Positions 45,017-59,055 are shown, counted from the first letter of the stretch. The stretch is DNA of 64,000 bases from Sanguinoderma infundibulare (GCA_032821775.1 JAVLRN010000005.1:3534001-3598000), one strand, 5' to 3'. Notes: a model not told the origin generated them from the sequence alone. Translations and numbers: made by a program.

Positions 45017-46210
45017 CGGCAATGCCGTCCGCGGACTTGCCCGTAGCTCTCTCCCTCAGCTCCCTCTCGATGACGTCTCTGCGTCGGATGAGCTCGCGCA
45101 TGCTTAGACTACCGCTCTGGAGCTCGGTCGCGTTCCAATGTGCTAGTGCGGATGTTTCAGCAATGGCAAGCATCGCCTCATCCGGGCAGCCTGACAAGCC
45201 GTCCATCCACAATGCAGCGTGCTGTGCGCTCGACGCCGGGCTCGCGTTGCTCGCCCAGCAGCCGGCGCCGCCCCCGAAGAACCGCTTGTAGAGCGGCAGG
45301 AAGCGCGGCGGCTGCAGGAGCGTGATGCTCGAGAAGACATCGCAGTACTGGTAAGTGGCCGTCAGCGCAGTCCGTGGCGACACAGCCAGTTGAGGCGAGA
45401 ACGCACCATCGTTGCCTTCGCAGCGAAGCGACCCGGGGCGGTCATGTTGAGCAGCGTGAGCTTCAGGTTCTCCTCGTTGTAAATGCCCGTCTGGGCCAGC
45501 CATTCGCACGCGTAGTCGAGCGGGGTCGCCCAGTCGCTCGACCCGCCGCCCAAGAGGGAGTACGCAACGAGCTGTACGGCAGCGATTGCGGCCGAGTCCG
45601 AGGATTGGCCCATGCCGTTGGTCTGGGGCGAATGCATGACGAGGTAGAGGGCACGGCTGTAAAGCTGCCGCGGCAGCGAGTTCTCCACGTCGGGGTCCTC
45701 GAGGATGGGCTACGTGCTCCGGGCCATCTGCGCGCGCGCGCGGTGCAATGCCGCGAGGGCGCACAGGGAGAGCGCGACGACGCCGTCGGGGTCCGCCTGG
45801 ACGATCTGCGGATCAGAAGTGGGTCAGCGAATATGTCCGCGGCCGCAATCGTCAGGGACGTCAGTCAAAAACAGGTTGCAATGCATGCTTCTCCGCCCCG
45901 CGCCCAACGCCATTGTCGCGCCCACATCATGTGAATGGAAATGGGGAAGGAGAAATGACGTCTTCTTGACGCGCGCGCGCGCACAGAAGCATCGCGATAG
46001 ACGATATCGAGAAGGCCCGAAATCACATACCAAGATGGTAACCTGAATGGTACCGGCGATCGGCCTGACCTCGAAACGCGACCACAAAGGTGCCGAGTCG
46101 ACGACCGGTTCACGGTGGACGTCGCCGCATCCTCCGGCGGCATGTGGGCGATTCCTGCAGCATCAAAGTCACAACCATCCGTTAGTACGAACACGAATAG
46201 CACAGAATAA
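45017..46210 (-). pseudogene. Zn2Cys6-type transcription factor fragment, copy 2
   Basis: Counterpart of 26,937-28,130. The in-frame TAG is at 45,710-45,712 and the junction with the P450 segment is near 45,016, identical to copy 1. Confidence 0.8.
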
Positions 46211-47699
46211 TATTTTGGAATAGACGTACAATACAATGGGTCGCCCAGGGCTTCACAGATGGGTGTCACGGGTATGGCGCAGCTGGGATGGAGAGAAAAG
46301 GAGGAACGGACGACTCGGAAGGGAGCGTGGAGACGATGGCGGGCAGCCTGACAAGTCCCTCTTGCGCGGCCTGCTTTTATGTTAGCTCCGGTGCCATAAT
46401 TTCGCCTCACCTGCGGCTAACCCTTCCGACACAACCCGGTCTCCAGGAGCGACTTTCGCGTGAGCACCGTCTCCCACGAAGACGTATTTCAAGTCTTCTC
46501 TCGCTTCGTGTTCATCCGAATCACCGAGTTTGACAGCATTCCCCCACTCCCGTCTCGCCCTTGGGTTTCACAAAGCCATCAGGGGCGTTCGCGCCACGGT
46601 TTGTTTCCTCACAGCCGCATTTTTGGCATGGGCTACAGCTTGCAGTTCGACGTGGAGGGGCACGTCGAACAGGTCAGTCAGCTGCTACTTCCACCAATTG
46701 GTTTATGTTGTATTGTGTCTGTAAGGTCCCTGGTAAAGTCGAAGATCAGGTCACTAACCTCGTTCCCGGATGGAGACAACATTCTAGAACACTGCGACGG
46801 CCGCGGACAATTCGTGCTGTGTGCGTGTTGACACACGCACCCGTCCCTGGAGGTCCATTCTCAAACTAAATTGGAACTCACCTTCCGCCCCGCCCAATAT
46901 CGCTTGTGCGACAAATTTCTGACAGGAGTGCGCAACTGCGGCCATTCTGGACATTGCCTGGACTTGTCAGGGCCGCTTTTTTGCTACATGCAGCCACAAA
47001 GTCACAAGATTCGCTTCGGGGGCCGTCCACGACATAGCCCTGGAAACATTGATGAGAGGTCTGGAAATGCGCAACCGCCAGCAGCCGCGTCCGGAGTGGG
47101 TGCCGTGGACGTCGTCAGACAGCCTATTCGTGACCTGGATCGGTATCAGTCCTGTCCAACGCTGCGATCAAAATCGAACCATGTACGCACCCCATGAAAT
47201 GAGCTGTCCTTTACACCACACTGTTGGGGAGGAACGGTGCGCTGATTGGGAGGACCCGGAGGAATGTTGCGACCGGCTGGAGGCATGGGGACACTTGCAT
47301 TCCTGACACGCCGCTGATCGTGAGCAGAACGAGCACTGAATGAAAGCGGGGGACACACGGGGATTTCGAGCAGGGGCCTCTCAACACGCGCCAGCCAGAC
47401 ATCTAGATCTCGTACACAACGTAAGCATGGACGGTACGCATCAAACACAATTTCGCTTACCATGGCGGAACTCCAGAGAACTTGGCGGGCGGAATTTGAG
47501 TTAAGCTACGCGGGTGTGCACTGTTGATCTCGCTTGTACCTGCTTGACAACGCCCTGGGCCGATCTACGATCAAGGCGTGAGCATGATACTTGCCCGAAC
47601 ACCGAGATCCTTACTCGATGTACCGAGATCCAATCGTTTGGCTGGATGCCATGGATCGGGCGTTTCATTCGATGACTATCATGACATTACGAACATTAT

Positions 47700-48419
47700 T
47701 ATGGCTAGACTCGCACAGAAGTACTCACCCGAGGAGCGGACGCGCACCTCGAAATTCTGATCGCGGTGTCGCAACACCATGTGCGCGACGAGGTGTGCGA
47801 TCGTCTTCGTCCGCCCCTTGCCTCCACCAACGAGAGACGGGAGGCCTTCCACAGGCAACATCGGGGTGTGCATCTTGAAGTCGAGCAAGGCTCCAATCTC
47901 CTCGGACCGCTGTTTCTGCAGCTTGCGCGTACGATGCGCCTCAGCGCGCATGTCCATGAGGGAGTGAAGCTCGCGCTCGCGAAGGCGCTTCTCGGCAGCG
48001 TCGAGTACGACTGGGTCCGTCTCCATTCAGATGGAGGGAGGAGCGCGCTCGCGACCGCGGTGATCCGCTCACTCAGCTCGGCCTCGGCCATGCGCGCCGC
48101 ACGTTCCTCGGTAAGAGTGTTCTTGCGAAGAGTGCTGAAGGCGAGGAATTCGTCGACCTCGACGTTGGCCGATTCTGGATCCGGTTGGATGTCGAGAAAC
48201 TCCAAGTCATCCAGCGACGGAGAGCGTGCGAGTGGTGGATCAGACTGCAGGAACAACTCGAAGCCGCGTGGCCTGAAGTTCCGGCGCACCGCCAAGAAGC
48301 GAGGGGGAGATCGTTTTCATAGGGGGTTCGAGAAATATGGAATGATCCTCATCTTCGCACTTGGGGAGAAGGGGATGTGGTGAGTGCAGAGAAGCCGGAA
48401 GGTCTTCCGTATCGTACAT
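47700..48419 (-). pseudogene. charged coiled-coil protein, copy 2
   Basis: Counterpart of 29,620-30,339 with the same two frame changes (near 48,305 and 48,025). Confidence 0.55.
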
Positions 48420-48490
48420 GTCAAGGATGTTCAGATGGGAGATCGGATGTCGTCGCCTTCGACCCGGCGTGCACCCGATACATGTGCACT

Positions 48491-49741
48491 TCACCGTCGG
48501 CTGTCCACATTAGCCCACGTACCGGTGCCAAGACCGCCGAATTCAGCATCAGCCTGTGTCCCCTCGCTCTCCTCCTCGTCTTCCGGTGGCACGTACGGCC
48601 GGGTCTTCTTCCGCTTCGCCGTACCCGTGGAGGTGGATTCAGGATCAGCATCTGTAGCACTGTTCGACGACGAGGATCGCGAAGAAAGTGGCGGGGGATC
48701 CTCATGGACTCCTGAGGTGGAAGAGCGTTTTGATGCGGCGTTTGGTGGTGGTGGGACGGGATCAGACTTCCGCATTTTCCTTCGGTAAATGTTAGATGAT
48801 TATCATTACGTGTATAGACAGATCGGACACTTACGTGTTGAGCTTGGGTTCCGCGTAGTTGATGCTCTTGCGTACTCTACGCTCGCGTCCGGCCGTGGGA
48901 GGCTCCGGTTCGGACTGAGTTGGTGGCACAACGGGGCTTGAGGAGCGCAGAATGGGCAGATGAGAAGAGGGCTTGGACACGGGCGCGGGTGTCGTAGCAA
49001 GCGTAAAGAGGAAGTTCCGCGTAGAGGTGCTCGCCAAGCTCGTGGCAGATGTGGGCGCATCAACGTCCGGTGTCCGCTCGCGATCTGTGTCATGCAGAGT
49101 TCGTGAGACACCGCGGCCCACGAGGGTTTCACATCTGCTGCACGCACCAGACGTGGTGTCCGGCAGAGGCAGCGTTGAGCGGCTCGCTTTGGCGTTGGTC
49201 ACCTCCTCCAAGGCTTTTCGTATGGGCGACTGGGAACAGGGCTGGGTGGGCGATCAAGACCATCGCGATAGTTGCTGTGATGGCCAAAGTTGTCAAGATC
49301 CCACTCTGTCGCCGCGAGGGTCATCGCTTTTCAGTCTTGTTCAACTGGTCATTAAAATCGAATTCTATCATGTCGATGGTGGGTGGCGATGGCGCTTTGG
49401 ATAGGGAAAGCGGAAGACGGCTCATGCTGGACGATTGTGACTTGGACTTAAGTGCGCTTCTTCGGCAGTATCGGGCTAGACTCCGGTAGTTCATCTTCCG
49501 GAGATGACTGGTTCGGCTCCTTGTCTTCGAAGAGCACCGGGATCGTCAGTGGGCAGGCAATGCGATTAGATGGTGGAGAGACATTGGAATCAGAAATGGG
49601 AAGTCTTGTGCGTGGTGGAGGATGAGCTTTGGAGGTTGTCGAACGGCCATGAGGTAGACCAAAAGATTTCCGGATGAGCCCCAACTGTTTCATGAGGTAG
49701 TGCGTCTGACGGGCGCTGTGATCGCAACATATCGTGATCAA
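48491..49741 (-). pseudogene. shugoshin remnant, copy 2
   Basis: Counterpart of 30,411-31,661: the same C-terminal motif SINYAEPKLNT and the same absence of the N-terminal coiled coil and frame changes in the middle. Confidence 0.8.
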
Positions 49742-49832
49742 AACGCCTCGGATTTATTCGCTACACTTACTGTAGTGTAGTCCTGTCTTCAAACCTCATC
49801 TACTCCTCACTCTGTCCGTGTATACATACACC

Positions 49833-50470
49833 ATGCCTCCCGTTCGAGACCATGCCGCGAACCCTGCGAGTCCGTATGGACACGAGAGGGCATATTCGAC
49901 CGCCCTTGCAAAGCTCAAGGGGTCACTCAGGGATAAAATGACGGGAAAGCTTAGTACGTACTTATCAAGTAACGCGAAGCGCGATTCTGTCTAACAACTA
50001 TGCAAGGACAACTCACCGGGAACCCGAAGGCAAATATGCACTGGTCAAAAAAGGGCTACGCCCTCGGTGTCGTTGTCCGCAGCGGCCTCAATCTTCGTTC
50101 ATGGCCGACGTACGCGAACATACCGTTCGCAGACCCCAGCGCGATTCCCGGCGGCCAGCCTGCCCTGCGCTTCCTCCTCGCGCTCTGGGATGTTGGTATC
50201 CTCCGCTTCGAGCCGGCGACAGATGAGGACATCGACCTCGCACGTCGTAACCCAGACGCGGTCTTGCCAGGTACGCCGCCAGTGCTCCCGGCTCCGTTCT
50301 GCTGGGGCCCATTCGGGCGGAACGACATTGGCGTCGGTCGCGCCCGCCCGAAGACGAACCCGCTCGGCCTCCCGCTGAGGCACCCAAAGACCGGCCCCAA
50401 AACTCCGAAGCTCTTGCTCGAGTCGGACGGCGAAGATGGCGAAATTTCTGATGCAGGGGCGGAGATCTAG
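49833..50470 (+). CDS. hypothetical protein, 2 exons, copy 2
   Basis: Counterpart of 31,753-32,390: exons 49,833-49,953 and 50,007-50,470, 194 aa, open. Confidence 0.6.
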
Positions 50471-53129
50471 CGAGTACGAGACGATCATGGTATACTTCTC
50501 AGAGGAGGACGCGGAGATGGCAAAGGAGAGCAACGACGGCCTGATCCTCGGCGAGATGCACAATGAGTGCGTTCACTGTCTGCCATGGTACCTTCTTTGC
50601 CGCCATTGTACTGCGCACGAGTAGCCTGTAGTAGCCAAGAGTCTTGGTCCGGCAGCAAGCGAGATAGACACCAGAGGTGCTGAGTCACACATTGTCAAGC
50701 GCATATACAAATGGCGGCCGTGAGCGTGGTAGAAGGCACAGCGGTGGTGGTGGTCAAGAGCAAGCGGAGCAAGCGATGATCATGACGCGACTCGCAACGC
50801 GAGACTCTGCTGCCTAGAATGGCAGGTGCGGGCGTCTCAAGCTTGGTGGCGCGGCGGGTCTCGAGTCCGCCTGCCCGCACTTAACCTTCATCATCGCTGT
50901 ATCACAACACCGAATTCCTGAAGCCACTCGCTAAACCACCACATGCTGTTTTATTTTTGGACTACAATGATTTGCTTTTGCCAGCTCATCCGGCGGTGGA
51001 TTCCGCCCGAGCGTCGCTACGTGGTCAGATGTACACGGCTGTGGGACTTGGAGAACTTTGACTGACCGCTTCTCCCCTGCAACAGAACCACCCAACCTCG
51101 ACAGGTGAGCCGCTCGCTTTTCATCACATTGTTTCATTGTATGCGCAGCGGCATACGTTGTGCTGACGTTCGGCCGAGTTACAAGATGGAGAACACACTT
51201 CGTCCCATTTGTTGCAGTTCGAGGCTCGAGCTCAGTATTGTGATGCATCAATTGACTTGAGCGATGGACGTTCTGGACATTCTATCCCCCGTAAATCCAA
51301 TTTTTGTTGTCAGGGTCCATACCGAAGACGGCGTCCGTGTCTGTACTGCCAGTGCATTTCGCATATCATTGTCATATCTCCCGCGTAACTGACTGGGGTT
51401 TTTCAGAAATTAGATGGGCTGATGTCCGTCCATTCCGCCATCCAGCTCCCCCGGATCCCGTCCGCACGCGCCCATGTCTCCCACACCTCCTCACATAGGC
51501 TCAGCTCCTCTCAGCACTTCCCCTCCATTCCCCTGTCCCCGCCGCCGAGCGCAACATCTATTCGCGTGCGTCCCCATGCTGACAGCATAGATGCGGGCTA
51601 CGACGGCCCTCTATCCGTCCCAGGCGCACCACCGCCCGCCAAGTGGCCCCTCCGCGACCATGAGGATGACCGTAGCCGCGCCAGGCGGTACAGTCTTTTG
51701 GTACGTTTCCATTCACCCGCTATCCCGCTATGGTATTAATTTTTGCTCACCGTTTCCTCTCCCGCCGTCAAACTCTCTTCATCCAGGGTAGCTTTCAAAC
51801 GGCCACGCCCCCGACCACTCACCTCAGCTCGCAGTCCACGCTACCGCTGCTGCTGCCCTCCACCCCCATTACCAACAGTACCTGCCCCGCTACACATCCT
51901 CCTCACATGCTCATCGTCCAACCCATCCAAGCTCGAAGCCGCACGTCACCGCCGGGACGATGAGCCTTGCGAACCTCGAGGACATCCTGGGCTCGCTCGA
52001 CATGAAGCCAACCGGGCACGAGATCAAGCTCGTGAAGGAGGAGTACCGGCCGTCTGCTGTTTCTGGGCACGTTTGAGCGACGGTACGATGTACGGCGCAG
52101 AACGAGGGCGATGAGATAGTTTGTGGACACTTGAGCCACGGTGAGTCGATTGCAAATCGATTGCAGCCCATTTTGACCCTCGAGCGCTTGGACTGATCTA
52201 TTCTCGGCAGTTTGCGGGCACCCCTTTGGACGTTCGACACGTCTCTCTCTTCTCTCCACTCCCATCGCCTGCAACCCGCGAGCATATGCCAGCATGCTGA
52301 GACCGTCTACGCCGACAAGCAAGACCAGAACGAGCGCATGATGCAGGAGCTCACCACCCTCCATGCTTCGCTTACAGTCCCGTGTAGTACTTGCCCTCGG
52401 ACGGCTTGTATTCGGATTCGATGTAGTGTCGATTGGGTTGATCCCGGCGAGTATATGCACAGGTGAGCGGTGCTCTATTTGTAAAGTCTAGGGCACGTTA
52501 ACTTATTTTAATTCCACCCATTTTCCTTAGTCCTCTTCGGGCCCTCCTCAGAGTCGTTATCGGAGGCCGCTGTCGAGCTCCTGGGCCGTGCTTTTGCAAG
52601 TCTCCCGGCCCGGTCGCGTGGATGACCGCGATCTTCCGCAGAACGTGTCGAAGTTGTCCGCGTCCGACCGGTTGGACGTGGCTCTGCGGCTGTCGAGCAG
52701 TCGAGCAGCGGGCAGCGAGCAGCGAGCAGCGATTGCGAGCTTGCTCGAGCCTCTCTGGCCTCTGGCTCCCGGATGCCCGGGCCCGCACTCCGTCCCGGCC
52801 CTCCGTCGGCCTTTCTACCGCACACCGCTCCCAGGCCACTTCCCCCACCCATTGCTCGAAGATTGCTCTCCGACTCTCCGGCTCGGTCATGGTCGCTGGA
52901 CGGTTGATCAGGAAGAAGAAGGCTCCCCTGGCAATGGTGGCCATCTGTTTGAGGTCCGGGTGATTGCCGTCGTCTACCATGGTTCGTGCGTGATGTCGTC
53001 CGGCTCAATTTGATTCTGACCGTATTCTTGCAGGCCGTAGACGGACGAATCCGCAAGGCCGGCTACGACGACATTGGTGCGTGCAAGTCCGGCGAACTTG
53101 CATCCGTCGCTCGCTCAAGGTATCAGGCC

Positions 53130-53850
53130 CCACGGGGTATCCTCATGTACGGACGTCCAAGTCCCTGGCATGATCCATGTCCTCGGGGTCCCCGTGACGG
53201 TGGACGTCAGATTCCGGGTCTTTTCACGCGCGTCGCGTGCGCTCTCCACATTGTGCTCCCCTCGAGTATCCCACACCCACTTTCGTCCGCCCTGCCAGTC
53301 ACCGCGATCGCCTCTCCGCGTTAACCTCGCCTATCGCTGCCCTGCTTTGGAGCGCACTGTACGACCCGCCTTCGTGGGTATCGAAAGGCCTGGCAGGTCT
53401 GGACTTGGACCGTGGACTTGGTGTGTACAGGCTGCGGTTGGACGTCGACCGATGGTGCGCGCTCACGCCGCCACCTACGGCGCTATGGAGTTGGGCTCTT
53501 ATGTTTGTCGCTCTGGGGTACGTCATCCTCTCGTATGGACCTAATTATCCCGCGTGTCCCCCTGAACCTACACACAGACATTTCGCGTGCTGTCTGGGAG
53601 ACACCCTGGCCTCAGAGCTCGGAATCCTGTCGCGCTCGCCTCCCATCCTCATCACCACCCTCAAACCCGTACCGCCCGGCACGAACGGTGGTCTATCCGT
53701 GATGGGGACGCTCGCGTCGGTGGGGGGCGGGTTATTTATGGGCTTGATCATCGCTGTGACACTCGTCGCGCAGAGCACGGCGTGCGGCACGCAATGGCGG
53801 GGCGTCTTGATGCCGGAGGGTTTGGCTCATTGGTGCGTTCCCTCGTTTGA
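53130..53850 (+). pseudogene. DUF92/TMEM19-like membrane protein, copy 2
   Basis: Counterpart of 35,050-35,770 with the same frameshift after ACGTQWRG (near 53,810). Confidence 0.7.
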
Positions 53851-54219
53851 CCGTGTGACGCGCAGAGCTGAAGGATCGTGATTGGGGCGCACAGCTCAAG
53901 CGGTTTACGCACGAAATCCACCGCGCCCTACGTGATGCGCGGCAAGGCCGTTTTGCCCTCGGTTTCGTATAAAGAACGCGTGCGTACCGCAGCATACCAC
54001 ATATCCACCGCCTCAGGCCTCACCTGCCTTCCTGTCGCAGCGCCGCAGCGTCTTCCTACAGTTTTCTCGGGGATATTTCCACCGCCTCTGCCCTCATACT
54101 TAAAGAGCCGGGGTCCACCTCATTTGCTCTGCTGCATATCGAGTTTCACCTCTCCCTCTACCTGCGCCACTGCCGCGGTGATCTCCTCTGTTTTCTTCGA
54201 CATAGCCAGTCCTCTGAAC

Positions 54220-54770
54220 ATGAACGAACCGACAAGCCTCGTACCCGCTGCATTCCTCAACACGAAAGTCTTGGAGATGGTCAGCACCAACGTGAACTGT
54301 GGTGTCATCGGTGCGTGGCGCAGTGTGGGGTGCTGCACGTGTCCTCACACCGCGACTGCCAGAATACTTTGTCGACGTGCTCATGGCTGCGGTCGCGCGG
54401 GTCATACTCGCGTCGCAGTATACGGCAGCGTTCCAGCTGAAGACCCTCGTCCTCATGGGCTGCGTCACCGACCACATCACCCGCGGCCTTCTCGACGCGC
54501 GCACCATTCCAACGGCCATCGTCTATCTCTCGGATATCCGACTGGATACTTACGACACGGGGGATTTTGTCTGCGAACAGCCCGCGATTGGAGTGCTCAT
54601 GCTCGCCCATAAGGTGCGTCGTGCTCGCCACCTCCCGGCATCCACGGCCTTGACTTAACTATAACGTCCGGCCGTGTGCAGAGCACCAACGAACCTTGGT
54701 ACCCGGCGGACGTGTGGCTCCAGCTCGTGCAGATTGAGTTCGACCAGCACCGGCCGTGGCGATCTATCTG
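54220..54770 (+). pseudogene. protein of unknown family, fragment, copy 2
   Basis: Counterpart of 36,140-36,690 (MNEPTSLVPAAFL to HRPWRSICRDW), same exon phases. Confidence 0.45.
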
Positions 54771-54781
54771 TCGTGACTGGC

Positions 54782-55246
54782 ATGGCGTCGACCAAGAGCG
54801 AGCCGAGCACGCGGACGAAGTCGGTCCACCTCGACGACCGTTTGGAGCACGTCAAGCTCTTGGTGGCCGAACAGAAGCCCCTGACCATCTCTCGCGAGGG
54901 CTCCCCGACAGACACGAGCGGCACGGAAAGCGACTTGCCCAGTCTGATCTTTGGCCCGAAGAACGTTGCGGAGCAAGAGAAGATGCTCACCATGACGGTC
55001 ACCAACATGCCCGCCGCGCCACGTGCGGACGCCGACGTCGCCCTCGAGGAGCTTGCCATTTCCGAAGACGGCCTTTCCCTCAACGGCCGCGAGCGCTTGC
55101 GGATCATCGCCTTCGAAAAGAGGCTCGCCGTCTACTTCACGGTCGACTACTAGCAGACGACGAGCGAGGTGACGGCGAAGTATCTCCACTCGATTCCTGG
55201 CGGCGTCTTCGATCGATTCGCGTTCACCATCCGCCTGCAGTCCTTG
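54782..55246 (+). pseudogene. CBM21 / PP1 glycogen-targeting protein, copy 2
   Basis: Counterpart of 36,702-37,166. The stop at the conserved Trp is at 55,151-55,153. The pyrimidine-rich repeat follows at 55,241-55,335. Confidence 0.8.
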
Positions 55247-55555
55247 TTTTCGCCTTCCTCTTTGCCTTAGCTTTTGTCTTTGCCTTGTCTTCGCCTTCGC
55301 CTTGTCTTCGTCTTCGCCTGCACCTTCGGGCCGGAGTAAGTTTCGTTTGCGGGTCGGGATCGACTGAATTGAAATTCGAACGTACGTCGAGAGACTGACT
55401 TGTGTATAGTAGAGTAGTTGATACCGATGGACTTGAAGAGCTGAGGAGCTCGACCAGTTCAATCGTTGGCTGAATACACTTATGTGCTTGTAGTCGCAGT
55501 CGTAGAATTATGCAGACCGCATCATCGCCCGAGTCTACTCTCCCTGCACTCAGCT

Positions 55556-55730
55556 AGCCTTACCCTGTATGTAGTTCGCCTTACCGTGTACCTAGTGCGC
55601 TTCCCGTGCTCCTACTGAGCTTCCCGTGTACCTAGTGAGCTTCCCCTGTACCTAGTGAGGTACCTAGTTCGCCTTCTTGTGCTCCTGCTGAGCTTCCTGT
55701 GTACCTAGTCCGCCTTCCTGTGCTCTGACA
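55556..55730 (+). repeat. minisatellite, right end of M2
   Basis: Same degenerate 21 bp units as at 37,476-37,650, with no copy-number change between the two blocks. Confidence 0.75.
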
Positions 55731-57504
55731 GAGTCAAGGGCTTGTTGCGGTCAGTTTCTGTGTGCCAAGCGAAGCGAGATCGCGATCTGCCCGGGACGCG
55801 ACATGTCACCGCACGTGCACATGTGACAGCCCCCGATCTCGCCCCACGCACAGCTCAGACTCGAACGTCGATCATGGCACGACCAACCCACTTGCCTGTC
55901 ACTCACGACGACAACGCGCTCGCGCTGGACAGCGTCCGCCTCGTGCTCTCGCCGACAACGCTTCCTCTTCTCAGAACAACACTTGCCGGTCGCCGTATTC
56001 TGCCCACAATGGCCACTCGACAAAGCTCGGCAGTCCGTATTCTGTGGCCGTGGACGCACCCAGCATCGCCTGCTCCGAGTTGCCTTCTTGGTGTCCTGGC
56101 GGATCATGATAGCACGCTCCGCTGTGCTCGGCGCAAAGCTCTTCCCTGAGGCGAAAGCGCCGTCCTGCGCCGCCTCACCGCGCCGCCTGCACTTTTCGCC
56201 GCTCGCCCTTGTCATCCCCCAGCCTTCGACTGGCTTCCATCTCCAGAATAGCCCGCGCAGAGCAGGCCACTCCGGAAAGAACATCGCGCTTCTCCCGTAG
56301 CCCGTGTCACAGGGTGTTCCTGTCCATGGCCGTATCGTTCTGTCCCCCACGGGCCACGACACATCGCACACTGCACGAATACACTCGCCCGCGCGCGAAC
56401 GTTCTCCACCCCGGTTCTGTCCGCCACCACAGCCCATCTCCTGTCGGTGGCCCGGTCCAGATGGGCTGGATCATATTCGGTTAGCAGCCTGCCCCGACGT
56501 GCCTCAAGTGGCTCGCTCTGCCACGCCGCTGCCAAACACACTCATCTTCGAACCGAACCTTCGGCGGGCTCCATTCAACATTCGCATCCGACAGATGCCT
56601 GTTGCGGCGCCGCGGTGGAATCGCTCCATCCTCCTGGCAAGGTTTAGACGAGGGGGGACGGTCAGCTGGATACACCGTGAGTGGCGCTTGCTTCAGCTTC
56701 CTATCTTCAGCCTCCCTTTCCACCCCCTTTCGCCTCTTCGCCATCCTCGCGACTCGTTCCACTGCCCATCTGTCTGGCGATGCTTTCGGCATGCTTTCCG
56801 AGCACATCCAATCCGGAAGCGTTTGCCCCAATCCCCAGACAAGTGAGGCAGATCCCATCCAGTTGTGGCCATGTCTGCGTAAGGGGATGAGGAGATCGTG
56901 GGCAGCGGTGTCGGCGCACGATCCGAGTACATACGCTCTCGTCTAGATCCGTCCTGAACTCAGTTCGATCTACTTATGCGGCGATTCCCAACCTACGTAA
57001 GTGCCCACTTAGAGTTGTCGATCCTGTGATCTATCCGCCGCCCCGGACACCGGCGGTGCGATAGGGATGGTCCCGTACTAGGCGTCAGAACCGTCCATGT
57101 ACAGTCCTTGCGGTTCTCCCACCCACCAATCGCCGCACGGTTGCGATGCTCTCGTCTTCATCTGCCTTTTGTCTCTGCGTATCCGGCTTCCAAGTTCCAA
57201 TGGACGTCGTTCTCCTCAACGATCCTCAGAAGACGAACGCGCAATTGTGGATTCGTCCTTCACCGCACTTAGTACTTACTACGTACCCAGCGGCCCGTCC
57301 TCTCGTCATATCACCGCCTAACCAATGCTGCTCGGGCCAGACGCAGTCCAGCCTCGTCCTCAGGAGAATTTCTGATTTCCGGTAGAGGGCGCGTCTGCAC
57401 GTCATCGCACATCGTGCATTGGGCACCGCAAGCGTCTAAAAACTTCAATCACAACGAGGCACCGTGCACCGGCTGTGACGAGCAGCTTCAATTCTATGTA
57501 CGGA

Positions 57505-57711
57505 TACAGTTGAATATCTACAGTGCTTTGCATAAAACACTGCAGGTCGCGTGCCCGACAGGCTGTTTGTCCATCTGAGAGGGCGTAGTCGCGGCAAGCG
57601 CGCGATGCCCGAAACAGGAAGTTCCCCGGCAGAACAAACAGGAGCAAACAGCCTTGCGCTGGCGCGCGACCTGCAGTGTTTTATGCAAAGCACTGTAGAT
57701 ATTCAACTGTA
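57505..57711. repeat. inverted repeat, 47 bp arms, made by an 86 bp insertion
   Basis: Arm 57,505-57,551 (starting TACAGTTGAATATC) is the exact reverse complement of 57,665-57,711, with a 113 bp spacer. The right arm lies in the 86 bp (57,626-57,711) that L1 and L2 lack. The first part of the insertion (CAAACAGCCT...) also resembles the reverse complement of the DNA next to the left arm, so the whole insertion is an imperfect inverted copy of its neighbour. Confidence 0.85.
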
Positions 57712-59055
57712 CACAGCTCGCGAGCGCTGCGAGCCTCCAATCTCGCGTGCCTCGCCGCGGCTGTCACTATGATATGCGAGTACGTCTGAATCTCTTCACA
57801 TACACACTGCTGCCGGCACGTTCCCCACACGACCGTGATGCTTTTGTCTTTGCCGTGCTGCAATTTCATTGTCTTCTGCTCTGCGCTTTGGGAGGGACTC
57901 AGGGAGGTGGTTTGTCTCTCTTGTCTTGCGCAGCAGCGCTCAACACTGTTGTTGTGCGGTAGCGAGGTGCCCCTGATATTGTCCCGAAGGTCCAAGAAGT
58001 TCGTGAGATTAATTCATAACAAGTATTACTGTATCTCGATTCAACAGCATGATGATGACCGCACGACAGCCCAAACCTTGTCTCCCAAGTGGAGGCTATG
58101 TACAACGGCCTTTTGTGCTTTGCGAGCGCTGCCGTCGTGAGGTGAGTTTGTCTATGTCTATGCGCATTGTCTCTTCCAAAAGTCGAGACAAGAGGCTGAC
58201 TGCTTCTCGAGTTTCTAGGTAACTAAGGATCCTTGAAAGTCGACCATCTGGCTTCTCCGATCTCAGCAGTCCGCCGCGCCCGAGGATATGGAACTTGGAA
58301 GGCGAGTTACTATTTTGTACTCACGGGCGCAGCCTTTGTTCATCTCGTCCTTGTAAACAGCAGACGCGTTTACGTCCACAGAACCCTCGCGCTCCCACGG
58401 ATCTCTCAGACAACACACGCAAGGCTGTGCCCGGCGAGCGCGAAATGTGGATGATCGTCCATACCTGCAAAACGTCCGTCAGGATGCACTGGCAGGACAG
58501 CTTTGCAACCGTCATGCCCAGGTTCCTTCCTCGACGACGTCAGGGTCAGGAGATATCCGGATGTCGGTGAGCGTGTCATGTTCCATGTCGCTATCCCGGG
58601 CGTAGCCGAGGCTCAACGAGGTGGATACAGGAACCGGCGTTGAACGCGACGAGGTCAAGGCTGGCATGAACGGGTCTCTCCGAGTCATCTTCGGAAGTTC
58701 CCCACTGAGTTGTTTCTCCGAATACCGTAAGCCGTCTTGCGGCGCACACGTGTGAGTAATGTCCGGCGCAAAGACGTTCGATATCAGGAGGTGCTTACGA
58801 CGGCTTACGACAGTCTGTTCCATGTATGCCGTCGTTCATACTTAAGCTCAAGCTTCCATCCGGATATCCAGCAGGGCTCCAAGGAAAAAAGTCCACTTTC
58901 TGTGTGACCAGTCGTCACGAGTACGGTGGCACTGGATAAGGATGGTGCGTTAGGCGTGTGTAACCTACGTCCTCGATACGATACGTTGCAGTTGATGGCA
59001 GCGTGGAAGATCGAGGTGGTTTGCTTCCCAATGGGTAATTTGTTGAATAGATCAC

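Larger units (their letters stand above)
43079..55884. repeat. M block, copy 2
   Basis: Exact +18,080 counterpart of M1 in every frame compared, lesions included. Stretches without a supported gene are 43,079-43,890, 46,211-47,699, 50,471-51,960 and 51,961-53,055 (the last with the same unassigned coding-like segments as 33,881-34,975). Confidence 0.9.
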
